This document shows, piece after piece, positions 32,064 through 42,547 of a stretch of 62,688 nt of DNA. The notes under the pieces are model-generated. The model was not told where the DNA came from. It did no database searches and saw only the letters and a list, made by a program, of their open reading frames with translations. Numbering within the stretch: position 1 is the first letter of the stretch; every line of letters begins with the position of its first letter. The stretch comes from Diphasiastrum complanatum (taxonomy: Eukaryota > Streptophyta > Lycopodiopsida > Lycopodiales > Lycopodiaceae): assembly GCA_029204225.1 (NCBI GenBank), contig MU833011.1, positions 1 to 62,688 on the forward strand, given 5' to 3'. The position numbers and the translations under genes are program-made.

Positions 32064-33094
32064 TTACAGGTATTGTAGCAGAAGGCTGTCTCTCGAATCT
32101 TTCGTCTTCTGATTGGTCACTCGAATGTGAAGTGACTCAAAAATCTTTGTTTTCGTATTCGTCCTCTGCTCCCTCTGCCACAGTTGGCAGATCATAGTAC
32201 TGTCTTTCAAGAACTTCATAGCTGACAGGATCATCGCTGGCCATCGTTCTGCTCTCATCAAACTTGACATCCCTGACTGTCTTGACAGTGTTTGTCTCTA
32301 GCATATACACTCTATAGTATGATGAATTGTTGTCATATCCTACAAGATATCCATGTTCAGCTTTCTCATCAAGCATCTTTTGAAGCTTATCAGGAATATG
32401 TGCATATGCACAGCCAAATATCCTGATGTGAGTCAGGTTAGATTTTCTACCCCACCATAATTCGTGTGGTGTCGTGTGAGGGACACCAAACTTTCATGTC
32501 TTATTTTGAATGTAGCTACTACTTCAGCCCACAGTACTCTTGGAGCTTTCGAGTAGGCCATCATGCATCTGGTAGCTTCCATCATAGTCCTATTCTTTCT
32601 CTCTACAACACCGTTGTACTGTGGTGTATAAGATGCAGTCCTTCTGTGAAGATACCACGATCATTGCAGAAGTCAATGAAGCGATTCGAGATGTATTATC
32701 CACCTCGATCTGTCCTGATCTGCTTGACTTTGTTGCCAGTGCATCTCTCTGCCCAATTCACATACTCTGTGAATTTGTCAAATGCTTCTGATTTGTTGTG
32801 AATAAAATACACTCTGGAAAATTTATTGTAATCATCAATAAAGGTTATGTAATATTTTGAGCCTCCTACTGAGATCACATTGAAAGGTCCACATATGTCA
32901 AAATTGACTAACTCTAGAATCTTAGTCATTCTATAGGAGTCCTTGACAAATGGAGTGCGTGACATCTTACCCTTCAGACATGCATCACAGGTGGTCGAAC
33001 TGGTTGCATTCGAGATGCTGCCCCTGTGATTAATCCATGATGGCTTGTTTGGTATAGTGTCATTGAATTCATATGGCATAGTCTCCTGTGCCAT
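32064..33094 (-). pseudogene. Integrase of copia E
   Basis: The zinc-binding end (CDACLKGKMSRTPF) and the core (VNFDICGPFNV, YYITFIDDYNKFSRVYF) are in 33094-32696. The core's second half is broken between 32696 and 32400. The C-terminal region, 32376-32137, reads EHGYLVGYDNNSSYYRVYML and DVKFDES, the copia block between integrase and RT. Confidence 0.85.
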
Positions 33095-33109
33095 AGAGTG
33101 TCTGGCGAA

Positions 33110-33560
33110 TCATACTTGATCTGCAGGCAGATGTACCTTTAGGTGATACAGATTCTCTTTTCTTCTGCCTTGAGTGATCAGGGTACTGGTACTAGCATCA
33201 ACAATGTTGCATGTTTTGTCTGATAACGTCACATGCATCCCTACATCAGCTATTCTTGCCACTGATAGCAAGTCTTGTTGTAATGTAGGCACGAACAGAA
33301 CATCTTCGAGTCATTTATCTCTGCCATTCGTGTTGAGCCACAATGAACCAATACCATTCACTTGGTGTTTGGATCCATCTCCAAGAACAATGAATCTTGA
33401 TGGATCTGCACTTCAGAAATCAGACATGATTTGTCTTGATGTTACGAAGTGTGAGGTAGCTCATGAGTCTAGGATTACCTCCTATGTGTCAGGTGTTGAC
33501 ACTGCACACACGCCTGCGCAGATGTAGGTGGTCGAATTATTTCTTTTCGATCTTTCTTCG
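33110..33560 (-). pseudogene. Protease and gag-pre-integrase region of copia E
   Basis: The protease motif is D-S-stop-A-T-S-H-F: a TGA (plus-strand 33461-33463) replaces the Gly that the relative G keeps in LDSGATSHFVTS. A TAG at 33482-33484 replaces a CAG kept in G. Downstream, LQQDLLSVARIADVGMHV then GRRKENLYHLKVHL is the pre-integrase region. Confidence 0.85.
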
Positions 33561-33609
33561 TCCCTTTTCAAGCTCTTTGGATCCTCGACATAGGACAAAC
33601 TATTATTGT

Positions 33610-34538
33610 TCTCCTGTCTGCTCTGTGCTGATTTATTTCTTGGGCTCAGGTGGCAATCCATGGCTGCATGACCCTTCTTGTGGTAGTGGATACACTCAAT
33701 TTTTGGATTGAGCTAGCACAAATCGATTGTGTGTCCTTCGCGTGCATCTCACGCAGGTCTTCTTTTTTTCACCTTGTTGTTTCGACCTTCCTTTGTTCTT
33801 CCATTTGCCTTTGCTGGTCCCTTCTGCTTGATGATCATGATCTTGCTTTCGATCTGACTTTAGGCTTTAATTGTTTCTTTGTCTTCTCTTTGTTGCTGTA
33901 GAGGGCTTGGTCAGAAGCATCCTTGTAATCAAAGTGCTCTCGAGCTTGACTTCCTCTCGAATCTCGACAATTGTCTTTTAGAAGGTCATTGTAGGATCCT
34001 TTGCAAGCAGAGTTTTGGTTGTCTGGAAAGATCTAGGTAAGGCTCTCAACAGATAAGTGAGCTGCTTCTCTACTGACACTGCATTTTCTGCTCCAGAATT
34101 GTGTAGTGAAAGGAATAGATCCTTCATCTTCCTTACAAAAGAAGTGAGGTCTTTGCCATCCCACTGTAGGTTTGTCAGCTGATCCTCAAGCATCATTATC
34201 TGACTGCTTGATTTCGTCTGAAATCTTGTGAGTAGTGTATCCCACATCTCCTTTGCTTTAGAGAGTGTAGCTAGGTCAAGTGTGAGGCTATCCTCGATGG
34301 ATGATGATAGCAAGGCTACTGTCTTGTCATTTTTCTCCCTCCATTCGTGTAGCTCCTTGCCTGTTGTTGTAGGCATCTCCTCGTTGCCATCAATCCAGGG
34401 GAATAATCCTTCACCCTTTAGTATAAACGAGGTCTTTACCTTCCATGCTAGGAAGTTAGATCCTGATGAATTCAGAACTGTATAGATCTTGGATTGTATG
34501 CTGCTGATTGAAGCCATTGCTTTTGAATTTGTGTTCAC
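33610..34538 (-). pseudogene. gag of copia E
   Basis: The N-terminal frame (34538-33978) is intact: FLAWKVKTSFILKGEGLFPW, then DKTVALLSSSIEDSL, LEDQLTNLQWDGKDLTSFV and KQLTYLLRALPRSFQ, a copia UBN2-type capsid. Zinc knuckles are readable in another frame near 33640-33760 by comparison with G, so a frameshift lies near 33970-33900. Confidence 0.87.
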
Positions 34539-34618
34539 TTGTTGATGGTTGTTTTGTTTGAATGCTTAGCCTCCTAGATCTGATAGCTTTTCGGCTATGC
34601 CAAACTTTGACAAGGTAG

Positions 34619-34630
34619 GCTCTGATACCA
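34619..34630 (-). other. Primer-binding site of copia E (initiator tRNA-Met)
   Basis: The plus strand reads GCTCTGATACCA, the reverse complement of TGGTATCAGAGC. It lies four bases from the inner end of the 5' LTR. Confidence 0.93.
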
Positions 34631-34634
34631 CTGA

Positions 34635-35845
34635 TGCGAAAAATGCGCTCAGAAAATGCAAATTTCAGCTAAAACCTATGGTGACAAACTGATAAAAGGG
34701 TCTCTCGAACGATTTGCAAAACTTTCTCGAAACTCGAATTATTTTTGTTCGAGAATAATTCGTGTTGGATCAATCAGGCTCTGTAACACAACAAAACAAA
34801 ATGAGACGAAATCTAGACAAAAATGAAACGAAACGAAGCGAAGCGAAACTTAAATGATCTCTGACATTGATTCATGCTGGAAGTATAGAGATCACAAAAG
34901 GAAAGCATTCGCGAAACGATCAATCAAGCTCTGTAATGAAACGAGACAAGATGAAACGAAACCAGACAAAACGAGATGAAACGAAGCAAAATCTAAGTGA
35001 GCTCTGAAATTGATTTGCGCTTATAGCCAAGTGATCGCGAAGCGAAACACGAAGCGAAGCGAAGCGAAAGCATTTACAAACAAAATCAGTTTGTCAAGAA
35101 TTCAGATATGATTACTGGTCACTGCCGGCTATATCATTCCTACAATCCTTCAGAGTGTAGACAAACATTGCTGATCTACGTAACAAATTAATATAGCATT
35201 CAACAAGATCAAACCAATGTGCAAAATTGAATGAACAAGTGAATCAGACACATGAATAGTAGCAGACAAAAATACATTCGAGATCATACAATCATACAGA
35301 TTAATATGTGCATAACAGCTACAATCTCATCTATTGATTTTTTGATTTTTCAAGCACTGCATGACAGATCCATGCAGTGCATTGGCGTGAGAGAAATGCA
35401 GTTCTCTCACGAATAATGTCTCGCTTACTAGCGAACTTCTGGATCTACAAATCCTCTACAAAATTGTCTCGCTCACAGGCGGACATGTATTCTATATTTT
35501 TCATGTTCTTGACTTCTTGTCTTGCTTACTAGCTTGCTCACGGTATTATGCATCAAACAGAAAATATATAGTTCGTGAATAATTTCGTGTCGCGTTGTGT
35601 AACCTCCAGATCAGAAAGATTAAACATCTCTGAATAATCACGAATTACAAGAGTGGCAGATTAGCCACGATCTAGAGTACTTCTGCTGATGTCATGATAT
35701 CTAATCAAATACTTGTACCCCATGGTACTTGGCTGATTTTCTTGATCCTTTGAGGAGCACGACTGATTTCATGTCATGTCATGTCGTGTCATCTTTTGTC
35801 AAAAATTCAGGATTGAAAGCTAGCAAAGCTTTGGCATTATAAACA
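34635..35845 (-). repeat. LTR shared by copia E (5') and copia F (3')
   Basis: Minus-strand start TGTTTATAATGCC at 35845, end TTTTTCGCA at 34635; 1,211 bp with TG/CA ends. A tract rich in GCGAA and ACGAA units fills about 34800-35070, and CATGT/CGTGT 5-mers lie at 35770-35795. Immediately right of it is AAGAAACAAAA (minus strand), a polypurine tract, so this LTR also terminates F. Confidence 0.88.
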
Positions 35846-36270
35846 TTTTGTTTCTTTACATTCAGCGGTAGGGTCCAAGGATGTTGGATCTTGCTGGTAC
35901 AATGGAATGCAAACTGGATCTTAGGGAATCAGATCAATTTGATAGGCCGATAATGTGATTTTAGGCGTCTTACGGTGGTTCTTCCTTGATAACTTTTTGA
36001 TCCTTGTTCCGATTGGCCTGAGATTTTCACAGTAGCTGGATCTGGTGCAGATATATTTACTGTTCTGATTTGAGAAGGTTACTTGTGCGAGGGTTGGTTG
36101 TCAAAAGGTTTTTTCACTGATTTTCAGTCAAAAAAACTTGATTTTTCAGAAGTTACTGGGAAGTAACTCTCGCAAGTTTTACAAGAGCTGTATCTGATAT
36201 GGATCTAGCTCTAGAAATCTCTACGAAGATTAACTCTCGCAGGAAGTAAAAATTTCACTGTTTGTGAGGT

Positions 36271-36911
36271 TCAAAAACACCTTTTTGATCTTATCTTCAC
36301 ATCAAGATGCTCTCGAGCTTCGACTTCTTCTCGAATCTCGACAACTGCCTTTTTGAGTGTCATAGTAAGATCCTTTACTAGCAGTGTTCTAGTTGTCTGG
36401 AAGGATCTTGGTAAAGCTCTCAACAAATAAGTAAGCTTCTTCTCTGCCGATACTGCATATTCTACTCCAAAATTGTGTAGTGAAAGGAATATATCCTTCA
36501 TCTTCCTAATAAAGGAAAGGAGGTCTTTACCATCCCACTACAGGTTTGTCAGCTGATCTTCGAGCAGCATGATCTGACTGCGTGATTTCGTCTGAAATCT
36601 TGTGAGTTTAATATCCCACATCTGTTTTGCTTTAGAGAGTGTAGTCAATAGAGTCTGGCTATCCTTAATGGATGATGATAACATGGCTACTGCCTTGTCA
36701 TTCTTCTCCCTCGCGTAGCTCCTTGCCTATAGTTGTAGGCATCTCCTCGGTGCCATCTACCCAGGGAAACAATCCTTCTCCCTTTAGTATCAGTGAGGTC
36801 TTAACCTTTCATACTAGGAAGTTAGATCCTGATGAGTCAAGGATTGTACAAATCTTTGATTGTATGCTGCTTATTGAAGCCATTGTTGTGAATTGTGTTC
36901 TCACTTGTTGA
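36271..36911 (-). pseudogene. gag remnant of copia F
   Basis: The minus-strand frame 36501-36271 reads KDIFLSLHNFGVEYAVSAEK and LLRALPRSFQTTRTLLVKD, closely matching E. Further upstream E-like gag sequence (36880-36510) is broken by indels. Confidence 0.82.
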
Positions 36912-36979
36912 TGGTTCTTTGTTTTGAATGCTTAGCCTCCTGGATCTTATAGCTTTGTGGCTATGTCAGACTATGACAG

Positions 36980-36991
36980 GCTCTAATACCA
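36980..36991 (-). other. Primer-binding site of copia F (one mismatch)
   Basis: The plus strand reads GCTCTAATACCA, that is TGGTATTAGAGC, one change from the initiator-Met site used by E. Confidence 0.82.
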
Positions 36992-36995
36992 CTGA

Positions 36996-37984
36996 TGGAA
37001 AGTGTAGTTCCAGTAAAATTATGGTGACAAACTGATGGGAGTCTCTCAAACGATTTGCGAAACTTTCGCGAATCTATTTTGTTCACAAATAATTTCTGTT
37101 CGAGAAGAATTCGTGAAATTTGAACGAGCTCTGATATTGATTTTTGCTAAAAGCAAAGTGATCGCCAAGCGAAGCGAAATGAAACATGAAACAAAACAGT
37201 CGCGAACAAAATCAGTTCGTGGGAATTTAGATATGATTGCTAGTCACTGCCGGCTATATCATTCCTACAATCCTCCAGAATGTAGACAGACACTGCTGAT
37301 CTACATTATAGATTAATACAACATTCAACAAGTTTGAACCAGTGTGCAGAATTGAATAAACAAGTAACTGAGATACATGAACAATAGCAGACAAAAATTC
37401 ATTCAAGATCATACAATCATTTAGAATAATATGTGCATAAAAGCTACAATATTATCTATTGATCCTTTTGATTTCAAGCATTGTGTGTCAGATCCACACA
37501 ATGCATTGGTGTGAGAGAAATACAATTCTCCCATGAATAGCGTCTCGCTTACTAGCGGACTTTTCGGATCTGCTGATCCTCTTACAAAATTGTCTCGCTC
37601 ATAGGCGGACAAGTATCTAGTATATTTTTCATCTATTTGTTTTATGCATCAAGCAGAATGTATATTGTTCGTGAACTTTTTTGTGTCGCGTCGAGTAACG
37701 TCTCGGATCAGACAGATTAAACATTTATAACTAATCATGGATTACAAGAGTGGTAGATTAGCCACGTCCTAAAGCACTTCTGCTAATGTCATGATATCAG
37801 ATCAAATATCTGTACCTCATGGTACTTGGTTGATCTTCTTGGTCTTTTGTGGAGCACGAATAATTTTGTGTCGCGAACAATTTCGTGTCGTGTGTCACGA
37901 AATTGTTCGCGAACATTTTGCTTCGTGTGTCTTTTCTGTCAAATTTAGGGTTCAAAGCTAGCAAAGCTTTGGCATTTGAAACCT
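36996..37984 (-). repeat. 5' LTR of copia F, third member of the E-type LTR set
   Basis: Shares with the other two 'tcactgccggctatatcatt', the 'gtctcgcttactagcg' block and the 'gctagcaaagctttggc' end. Its right edge is followed by TTTTGTTTCTTCAG, again a polypurine-tract remnant on the minus strand, hinting that a further tandem copy once lay to the right. Confidence 0.85.
37871..37912. repeat. Perfect 17-bp inverted repeat in the F LTR
   Basis: TCGCGAACAATTTCGTG (37871-37887) and its exact reverse complement (37896-37912) are separated by 8 bases. It lies near the U3 start of the LTR and is not present in the other two LTRs at this position. It could form a cruciform or RNA hairpin. Confidence 0.9.
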
Positions 37985-38013
37985 TTTGTTTCTTCAGAAG
38001 AATGTAAATTCAG

Positions 38014-38570
38014 ATGTGGATTTACGAGTATCTGCATCTCCTCCCCAGCTTGCATATAAATATCCACTTAGCTGATGAAGATTGTCGTTGCGACTTCTCC
38101 ATAGCAGATGCACAAGTCTGTTGTAGCTCGAATGTATCTCATGACTCTTATAAGAGCCTGTCAATGGATGATGCCAGGATTAGCCATGAATTGGCTTAGT
38201 GAGCTAACTGCAAAAGCAATGTCAGTGAATGCATGGTACTTCTCAGCAAGTAAAGCCAGCTGGCAACTTTTTGGTCTTTCTATGGGTGCTCACAGGCCAG
38301 TAGTGACCAGACTAGCAATTCATCTGCCTGGACATAACTTGATGTTCTTTAGTGACAAAGATTATTTACAGGAGGTTATAGAAGGATCCTCTGAAACCAC
38401 TTTGACTGCATACTTTGAATTGAATAGAAGTGGGGATTTGGATGCTCGAGAGTTGCTTTATCAGGACTTGTCGAGGATGTATGTGTACAATAGAAAATCG
38501 TGTAGGTAGATCCGTCAAACCAATAGCTAGAAAATACCTACCATCGGACATGCCTTGGAAGAAATGCTAG
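38014..38570 (+). pseudogene. Helitron helicase fragment (PIF1-like N-terminal part)
   Basis: After a frameshift near 38108 the + strand reads HRPVVTRLAIHLPGHNLMFF, then TTLTAYFELNRSGDLDAREL and LLYQDLSRMYVYNR. This order (VVxLxxHLPG, then TxLTAFFxLN..D..ARxLLYxxxPxxYxW) is the conserved region between the Rep and helicase motifs of plant Helitron proteins. The stop TAG after RKSCR and the short length leave only this piece; no helicase Walker box or 5'-TC/CTRR-3' ends were found. Confidence 0.75.
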
Positions 38571-38731
38571 AGGACTTGGTGTATTCGCAGGTTTTGTTTG
38601 TGATTTATCAATTGATTTGTTGTCTGTGTTACAAATTTATAATATGAATTTGTCGCTGCATTATTGGTGAAACTCAATTCATGGACATCTTTGTTTTTTG
38701 TGCTAGAATTATGCATATACACACGTACATG

Positions 38732-38840
<109 letters not shown>

Positions 38841-39202
38841 GAATACGTATATACATAGATGTACAAACACACATATACACACACACATACATACACTGAT
38901 GACATCTTACACACTTACATACATTGGCATATATACACACCCACATACATACATACGTACATCGGCGTACATACATAGGCATAAGTGCACCACACATACA
39001 TAGGCATAGGTGCACCACACATACATACACACATTTATAGAGACACACATACATAGACGCACACATATGTACAAACCCACACATAACCACATATGCCCAC
39101 GTTCTTTGTCGTCTTTGACATATGCATTCACATATGCATACGTACATTGCATATGAACACATACACACACTCGCCCGCCATCGGCAAGCGTACCCCCACT
39201 AG

Positions 39203-39205
<3 letters not shown>

Positions 39206-39248
<43 letters not shown>
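39206..39248. repeat. (TA)n microsatellite
   Basis: About 21 TA units. Confidence 0.95.
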
Positions 39249-39252
<4 letters not shown>

Positions 39253-39789
39253 GTATATATACCAGAAAAAAATATCCATTTTTTTTTAACCAAAATGTTC
39301 TCAATACTGTGCTGATACCCCCTATATAGCTCAAAACTGCAAAAAAAAGATGTTAGGGCCTGTATTTATTCTTCTATATAGTATAAAACTATTTTAGAGA
39401 GAGAATGTGTGTTTTGCCGACAAAAATGTCACGCTTTGTCGACAAAAAAATGTCACTCATTCGCAACTCGTGCGGTTTTGTGTTGTGGGATGGTGGCAAG
39501 TATCATCTGGACGTTTTGAGAGTGGTTATGCTATATGGTGCTTTACTGTATTGTATTTTACTTTTCAGCTTGATTGTACCTTGCTGATTTATGAATAAAG
39601 GCTTCAAAGGGTTTGGTCTTGCTTTGTCAAGAGAAACTATGTGAAATTGTGTGTCTCTCTCTCTCTCTGCACCCTTGTGGTGTAACTTTGACTATTCCTT
39701 CGTTGGGATAGTACTAAACCCTTACCTTTTATCCGGTTCATAAGCTTACAAAGGTCTGTTTTCATGTTTTAGTCCACAGGATGGTTTCA
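39249..39789. other. Unassigned sequence
   Basis: AT-rich, with a short CT run at 39652-39668. Two copies of a 'gacaaaaatgtcac' motif occur at about 39420 and 39444. No gene is supported. Confidence 0.4.
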
Positions 39790-41000
39790 AGATGGTGCTC
39801 TTTTGGGTTATGGGAAGCCTCTACCTCCACCTAACCATTTTATTCAGACACTTATTTGTTGTATAAAAAAGACCGTAATGATGCATTCTTTTATCGTTGA
39901 CACTGATAGGGCCACTTGTTCTTCTGTTGGACCTGAAGATAAGGTTTTGTGTTTGACTGATCTGTTGGGGACTTTGGACTGGGTTAAGATCTATCTAGAG
40001 TTTGTTAAAAAGAAGGATACTTTGAGTCTGGTATAAGATCTGTATGGCCGGCTCAATGAATTTGTCGAAAGATTTGAAGAAGATGAAAGATTTTTTAATC
40101 TACATATTAGGAAAGTCTTTGCGTGCCTTGAGAATGAGAATGGTAATTCTTTTGTTGATGTGCCACATACTTCCTCTGATACACCGCTTTCACTACACCC
40201 TTTGGTCTTTTTAGATGAGCTTGATGAGGACAATGCTTTCCAACTTGAAATGTTTTCAAGATATCTGTGATATTGGTGACCAATCTTCATATGACTTCTG
40301 CCAATCCAAAAACTGTCAAATCCCTTTTGTAGCCAGCAGAATTATTGAGTTCAAATCTGCCTTTACTACCTATAAGCTTTGGAGCCTTCCCACTGTCAAT
40401 TTTCTTGCCCCTGTGCCTATCGACCTTTGGATCTTGATGTCACATCTTACTGAAAAAGAAATAGAATTTTGTAAGTCCACTGCTTTACACCAAAATCCTT
40501 CTCTTGAAGCTCATGTAGCCTTTGATATTGTTATTCGCATGAACAAATTTGAGTCTTCCCGTTGTCCTTTTGAGCAAACATGGGCCAGAATCAGAGGACA
40601 CTTTGAGACTGGCTTCAATAGGATGAACCTTCACCAAGCAAGAATTTGGAACTGGAAACGACCTTTCTTTAAATGTAGATGTGGTGATAAATGCAAAAAT
40701 AATTCGTCCATTATCTAGTTTGACCACGCCATTTGGTATATGATGAACAACCTAGGCAAGTTCTTCCCTGGTGCTTCTCTCCAAAACCAAATGAGTGCTT
40801 TCTTTCTATGGCTACATAAGTCCGCCAGAGATGTGGTTAAGGCACACCTTACCTTTCTTTTCATTCAACAGTACATGGTTGATGCCTCTATTGAGCTTGC
40901 CAAAGATTCTTCTGCCAAACTTCTATCACACCTAGGCGATGTTGAAAACGTACGAGAGATAGAGCGTCTCCTTAAACGACCAAGTTTTTCCACTCTCTAG
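39790..41000 (+). other. Unrecognised coding-like region (39803-40036 and 40215-41000)
   Basis: A frame from 40215 runs to 41000 with a single TAG at 40716-40718, giving about 260 codons that look protein-like (CPFEQTWARIRGHFETGFNR, then CRCGDKCKNN, and a helical stretch QNQMSAFFLWLHKSARDVV). A shorter frame lies at 39803-40036. Downstream (41080-41160) is Lys/Arg-rich coding-like sequence (GKRRRFTKKEEQ). I do not recognise the family. Its position next to the frame at 41319 suggests one decayed mobile element. Confidence 0.4.
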
Positions 41001-41318
41001 AATAAATACTTTCACAACACAAGCAAAAGAACGGGCAATTTTAATCTCAACAATTTAAACTCCGTAGTATCTGCATCCAGGACAGGAAAAAGAAGACGGT
41101 TTACTAAAAAGGAAGAGCAAAGTAGCACAAAGAGCGACCTACCTATCAAACGGCTGAATTTTTACAGAGATTAATCGGTGTACAGGATGGGGAAAGGACA
41201 GAAAGGAGAGAAGTCAGCATCTCAGCGACAGGACGTCTACAGCTGACCACTAGCAGTGATTTAGGGAGCTTTTTCTTTACATCTATGTTACCGCAATAGA
41301 GTTTTTGAAGCAATCCAT

Positions 41319-41699
41319 GTGAAGACTTTTTATGCTCATGTTTTATTCAGACTATTCGCTGTTGTAGATGAACGCTTTCATGATATTACGTTCGGTTGGA
41401 CTTACCTACCAAGTGTCAAAAGTGATTGGTATTTTTCCTATGATGTTTTCTGCAATTTTGATATAGAAAACTTACATTCATGTGAATGCTTATCTCCTAA
41501 TAGATTCAAGAACTTCGTTGCAAATAAATTTGGGCATGTTATTTCTAGGGATAACAATATTGTTAAGAGCCTGATTTTACGTAAATCTTTAGAGATGGGT
41601 ACTCAGAAATGGCTCACAGTGTTGGCATTTTCAGGATTTTCGTCTTTCGGGATTTTCTCTCACGACTTTTTTGCAAAAGCCAGATGTCTCAAATGTTAA
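41319..41699 (+). pseudogene. Possible retroelement ORF fragment with C-x-C ... H-x-x-x-x-D motif
   Basis: This 126-codon frame has CEC at residues 55-57, then GHVISRDNNIVKSLILRKSL at 72-91. A CxC followed by HV(I/V)TGDLxI(I/V)xNxxLRxLL is a block I recall upstream of the RT in Penelope-like elements. Here TGD has become SRD. No RT domain follows, because the Tat-like LTR starts at 41708. The family call is tentative. Confidence 0.35.
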
Positions 41700-41707
41700 G
41701 AAAATAA

Positions 41708-42528
41708 TGTTGGCGGTATTCCCAACATGTTGTAATAATTAATATTGGCTAATAAAAGGTGTTGTAAGGGCATGAAATCCTGCGTGTATAAGCCCATGGC
41801 CCAATGGGCACACAAGTTGAGTTGCAAATAGAATAATAGGCTTCTGCCTTATTGTAATTAAAATAAAACTAGAGGCCACAAAGTCAAGTTTAGAACTTAG
41901 TGTTAAACCTTTTTGAGCTGGGTCCAATTTGGGACTCACATGAATCTTGTGATATCCAATGTACTTTTTTAGGACCCTTGGATTAAGTTGGGTCCAAGAT
42001 GAATGGATATGATTAGTGTACATATTAGCCAATAGTATTTTGGGGCAAGGGCCTTCCCAATATATAAAAAGGCACCTCATATACTCTATTTTCATGCTTA
42101 ATGAGGAGGAGGCTCTACTATTTTGGAGAGCCAAAGCATCCTCATTTGGTAAGCACTCATGGTAGTGCTATTGTTGTGTTTGCTACTTGCTTTCCATTTC
42201 CTTGTTTATTGTTTTAATAGTTAAAAATTTTCCATTAGCATGCATCTTGAGCTTTTGACCTAACCTCCCTCTCCACTCTATCTCTCTCTTTCTCTCTTCT
42301 CCTCTCCATCTCTTCTATTATTCTCTTTCCTTTCACCCAAAATCATGTGGAATGCTAGTTTAGTGGAGTAGAGTTAGTGGGCGTAGTGTTAAGGGGGAGT
42401 AGAGTTAAGGGAGAAAGTAGAATACCAACTAAAAGTAGCATCTTTGCATAGTTAGGTGCCTATCCTAGTGATCTAGCCCTCTTTGACAGGCGGAAGGGCT
42501 GCTCACCGACTAAATCTACATTCCTACA
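41708..42528 (+). repeat. 5' LTR of a Tat/Athila-like gypsy element
   Basis: Begins TGTTGGCGGTATTCCCAACA and ends CCTACA, one base before a primer site, with TATATAAAAAGG at about 42060. The gap from TATA box to LTR end fits R-U5. No partner LTR lies in the window. Confidence 0.78.
42058..42069 (+). promoter_or_regulatory. TATA box of the Tat/Athila-like LTR
   Basis: TATATAAAAAGG, a strong TATA consensus, lies about 460 bp before the LTR end. Confidence 0.6.
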
Positions 42529-42529
42529 A

Positions 42530-42547
42530 TGGCACCGCTGTCGGGGA
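42530..42547 (+). other. Primer-binding site of the Tat/Athila-like element
   Basis: TGGCACCGCTGTCGGGGA differs at two positions from TGGCGCCGTTGTCGGGGA, the type of primer site I recall for plant Tat/Athila elements. The element's body is lost after about 42650, where copia G begins. Confidence 0.75.

Larger units (their letters stand above)
27503..35845 (-). mobile_element. Ty1/copia element E, with its 3' LTR split by an insertion
   Basis: On the minus strand: 5' LTR (34635-35845), primer site (34619-34630), gag, zinc knuckles, protease, integrase, RT, RNase H, polypurine tract, 3' LTR (27503-30315, interrupted). This is the complete copia order. Coding parts carry stops and catalytic losses. 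The 5' LTR is shared with element F to the right, so E and F form a head-to-tail array. Confidence 0.9.
35846..37984 (-). mobile_element. Copia F: LTR-gag remnant, pol deleted (non-autonomous derivative)
   Basis: From the right: 5' LTR 36996-37984, mutated primer site 36980-36991, gag N-terminal region (about 36900-36271), 400 bp of unrecognised sequence (35858-36270), polypurine tract (35846-35857), then the LTR shared with E. Protease, integrase, RT and RNase H are all missing. The gag matches that of E (RALPRSFQTT, SEKKLTYLL) but is frameshifted. Confidence 0.83.

Noticed and set aside
31705-34485. Plus-strand frames across copia E
   Set aside because: Opposite-strand shadows of the copia gag-pol; only the minus strand shows conserved motifs.
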